Origin: Roseibium aggregatum IAM 12614
Lineage (GTDB): Bacteria; Pseudomonadota; Alphaproteobacteria; Rhizobiales; Stappiaceae
Assembly (NCBI RefSeq): GCF_000168975.1
Contig: NZ_AAUW01000007.1
Span: 1-64,000, forward strand
DNA length: 64,000 nt
Reading direction: 5' to 3'
Under the pieces are notes generated by a model. That model did no database searches. It was given only the letters and a program-made list of their open reading frames with translations, and was not told the DNA's origin. The position numbers were made by a program, and so were the translations under genes. Shown here one piece after another: positions 63,122-64,000 of the stretch (position 1 is the stretch's first letter; each line of letters opens with the position of its first letter).

Positions 63122-64000
63122 TTGGCCCCTCAATCTCAGAAGCTCCGTGTTGCCATCCTCTTCGGTGGCCGCTCTGCCGAACACGAAGTCTCGGTTCTTT
63201 CCGCCACCAACGTCATGCATGCGCTTGATCCTTCCAAGTACGATGCCGTGCCCATCTATGTCACCCTGGAGGGGCAATGGCTGGTGAGCCGGTTTGAAAA
63301 TGGAAAGCTGACCCGGCCCTCTACTGGCACTGAAATCTGCCTTGTTCCGGGCGGCATGGGTCGGGTGGTTGCACTGGACGAAGGTGGCCGCTCCCATGAT
63401 CTTGCAAACCTCGATGCACTGTTTCCGGTTCTCCACGGTCTCCACGGTGAAGATGGCGCGGTTCAAGGGCTTGCTGAGGTGGCACGGGTGCCTCTTGTTG
63501 GATGCGGTATTGCCGGGTCGGCGAACGCGCTCGACAAGGATCTGGCCAAACGGCTCCTGATCGAGGCCGGCCTCCCGGCTGCCCGGTCGATAACCATCCA
63601 CCCGCATGAAGTTCCCGCTTTCGAGACTCTGAAGAAGGACCTTGGCCTGCCGATTTTCATCAAGCCTGCACGGCAGGGCTCCTCGGTGGGTGTCAGCAAG
63701 GTTATGACCGCGGCCGACTTTAAGGCCGCCGTACAGGAAGGGTTCAAGCACGACAACAAGCTTCTGGCCGAGGAATTTGTCCTTGGGAGAGAGATCGAGT
63801 TTGCGGTTCTGGAAGAATGCGATGGTACGCTGTTTGTCTCCCGGCCTGGAGAAATCGTACCTGCCGAAAGCCACGGCTTTTATACCTACGACGCAAAATA
63901 TGTCGACGAGGACGGCGCAGCCTTGAAAGTGCCGGCGGAACTGCCCGGCGAGGTAGAGAACCGGATGAAAGATCTCGCGGCAAAAGCCTTTCGGGCGCTC
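63122..64000 (+). CDS. ddl: D-alanine--D-alanine ligase, N-terminal part
   Basis: The gene is cut by the right edge. Ddl joins two D-alanines for peptidoglycan. The first 293 codons show VAILFGGRSAEHEVSVLSATNVMHAL near residue 9, FPVLHGLHGEDGAVQGLAEVARVPLVG, GSANALDKDLAKRLL and the ATP-grasp stretch PIFIKPARQGSSVGVSKV. The start is TTG at 63122, with GGAGA 5-6 bp upstream; no in-frame ATG fits. The 264 bp before it hold no gene. Confidence 0.93.
   Translation, partial: MAPQSQKLRVAILFGGRSAEHEVSVLSATNVMHALDPSKYDAVPIYVTLEGQWLVSRFENGKLTRPSTGTEICLVPGGMGRVVALDEGGRSHDLANLDALFPVLHGLHGEDGAVQGLAEVARVPLVGCGIAGSANALDKDLAKRLLIEAGLPAARSITIHPHEVPAFETLKKDLGLPIFIKPARQGSSVGVSKVMTAADFKAAVQEGFKHDNKLLAEEFVLGREIEFAVLEECDGTLFVSRPGEIVPAESHGFYTYDAKYVDEDGAALKVPAELPGEVENRMKDLAAKAFRAL

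Noticed and set aside
62919..63287. 122-codon frame overlapping the start of ddl
   Set aside because: Out of frame with the clear Ddl motifs that begin at 63122; no recognisable features of its own.

Overview
The window reads as chromosomal DNA of a marine-type alphaproteobacterium of the Hyphomicrobiales, most like the Stappiaceae (Roseibium/Labrenzia/Stappia). This is an inference from gene content: a one-step phosphatidylcholine synthase, IalB-like and RlpA-like envelope proteins, a rlpA/dac/tmk/holB/tatD/MBL run, a form I aerobic CO dehydrogenase cluster and the overall high GC. No rRNA is present. One tRNA (Ser, UGA) is found.

Layout. 1-13.7 kb holds housekeeping and envelope genes: the kdsA end, eno, a FrnE-like DsbA protein, a degenerate receiver/GGDEF-like protein, a degenerate acyl-CoA ligase, a YejA-like peptide-binding protein, an IalB-like protein, hspQ, a malyl-CoA-lyase-like enzyme, lpxL, an auxin-efflux-family permease, a DUF1801 protein and a UbiH-family hydroxylase. 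13.7-17.8 kb holds a DUF2182 membrane protein, pcs, a quinone reductase and a LysR regulator. 18.1-27.7 kb is a purine operon: xdhABC (xanthine dehydrogenase and its cofactor-insertion protein) followed by a BMP-type nucleobase/nucleoside ABC transporter, closed by a terminator. 27.9-33 kb has a patatin, a membrane alpha/beta hydrolase and an EAL phosphodiesterase.

The most interesting region is 33.0-38.05 kb on the minus strand. A guanidine-I (ykkC) riboswitch precedes a NitT/TauT-type ABC importer, a ureohydrolase with the long N-terminus and motifs of nickel-dependent guanidine hydrolase (GdmH) rather than agmatinase, a protein with a very His-rich N-terminus, and a 77-residue exported HupE-like membrane protein. 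Together they look like a ligand-induced guanidine uptake and hydrolysis operon in which unfamiliar nickel-handling proteins stand where HypA/HypB-like factors (GhaA/GhaB) stand in cyanobacteria.

38.3-47.7 kb, also on the minus strand, is a form I CO dehydrogenase cluster in the classical order coxC-M-S-L-D-E-F-G, with a possible extra small membrane protein after coxG and three copies of a 13-bp repeat in the coxC-coxM gap that are candidate LytTR-binding sites. 48.8-55.3 kb is a conserved cell-envelope/replication run (rlpA, a PBP-type carboxypeptidase homologue that has lost all three catalytic motifs, tmk, holB, tatD, an MBL hydrolase, recX). 55.5-59.6 kb is an insertion-sequence cluster with two related ISNCY-type transposases and an orphan gene between them. 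It is followed by an AAA ATPase, an APH-family kinase, an AAC(6')-like acetyltransferase, a methyltransferase and the start of ddl, which runs off the right edge.
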